From contig JANXYE010000450.1 of assembly GCA_025350285.1 (NCBI GenBank), positions 1 to 5,295 on the forward strand: a DNA stretch of 5,295 nucleotides. The letters are read 5' to 3'. Shown here in pieces: positions 5,295-5,295 of this stretch. The position numbers and the translations under genes are program-made. The first letter of the stretch is position 1. Each line of letters starts with the position of its first letter. A model generated the notes under the pieces. The model had not been told where the DNA came from. It saw nothing but the letters and a program-made list of their open reading frames with translations, and made no database searches. The DNA comes from Chloroflexota bacterium (GTDB taxonomy: Bacteria > Chloroflexota > Dehalococcoidia > Tepidiformales > Tepidiformaceae).

Positions 5295-5295
5295 G

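Noticed and set aside
1..5295. CRISPR array, tRNA/rRNA, insertion sequence, phage or defence genes
   Set aside because: No regularly spaced direct repeats, cloverleaf or CCA-type signals, transposase motifs or terminal inverted repeats were found; nearly all of the window is explained by recognised genes.

Overview
The window is a GC-rich (about two thirds G+C by eye) bacterial chromosomal segment with densely packed genes. The best lineage guess is Chloroflexota, perhaps Dehalococcoidia or a relative. This rests mainly on the 47-residue CxxC/CxxC protein after truB, which resembles the DUF5679 family that I recall as common in that phylum, and on the general style of the other proteins. It is an inference; no rRNA or other decisive marker is present.

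Left part (1-2425, + strand): the 3' two-thirds of a translation/ribosome-maturation operon. It holds the end of infB (initiation factor IF-2), rbfA (30S maturation factor) and truB (tRNA pseudouridine-55 synthase). infB and rbfA are 64 nt apart, while rbfA and truB overlap by 20 nt, so truB is probably translationally coupled to rbfA. ribF and rpsO, which often follow truB in bacteria, are not here.

Centre (2426-2805): a compact, apparently self-contained transcription unit for the small zinc-ribbon protein. A near-consensus sigma70-type promoter (TTGACA, 16 nt, TATCAT) leads into an ~83-nt leader with GC-rich inverted repeats and an excellent Shine-Dalgarno sequence. The gene follows, then a 12-bp hairpin that probably ends the transcript. 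This looks like a well-expressed short gene.

Right part (2806-4212, + strand): a histidine phosphatase and then a PaaI-type hotdog thioesterase. The two genes are separated by 87 nt containing a hairpin and a possible promoter so close to the thioesterase ATG that its mRNA may be leaderless. The thioesterase carries a ~48-residue helical tail resembling half of a ferritin-like (rubrerythrin/VIT-type) bundle, which is the most unusual protein feature in the window.

Far right (4288-5295, - strand): a convergent pair, the C-terminal part of a renalase/amine-oxidase-like FAD-dependent oxidoreductase (its N-terminus lies beyond the window) followed 32 nt later by a 76-residue two-helix membrane protein of unknown function. 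A GC-rich hairpin sits between the converging gene ends.

No CRISPR array, tRNA, rRNA, insertion sequence, phage gene or defence system was found. Most of the window is ordinary housekeeping sequence. The items most worth checking are the thioesterase tail, the autonomous small-protein unit and the leaderless start.
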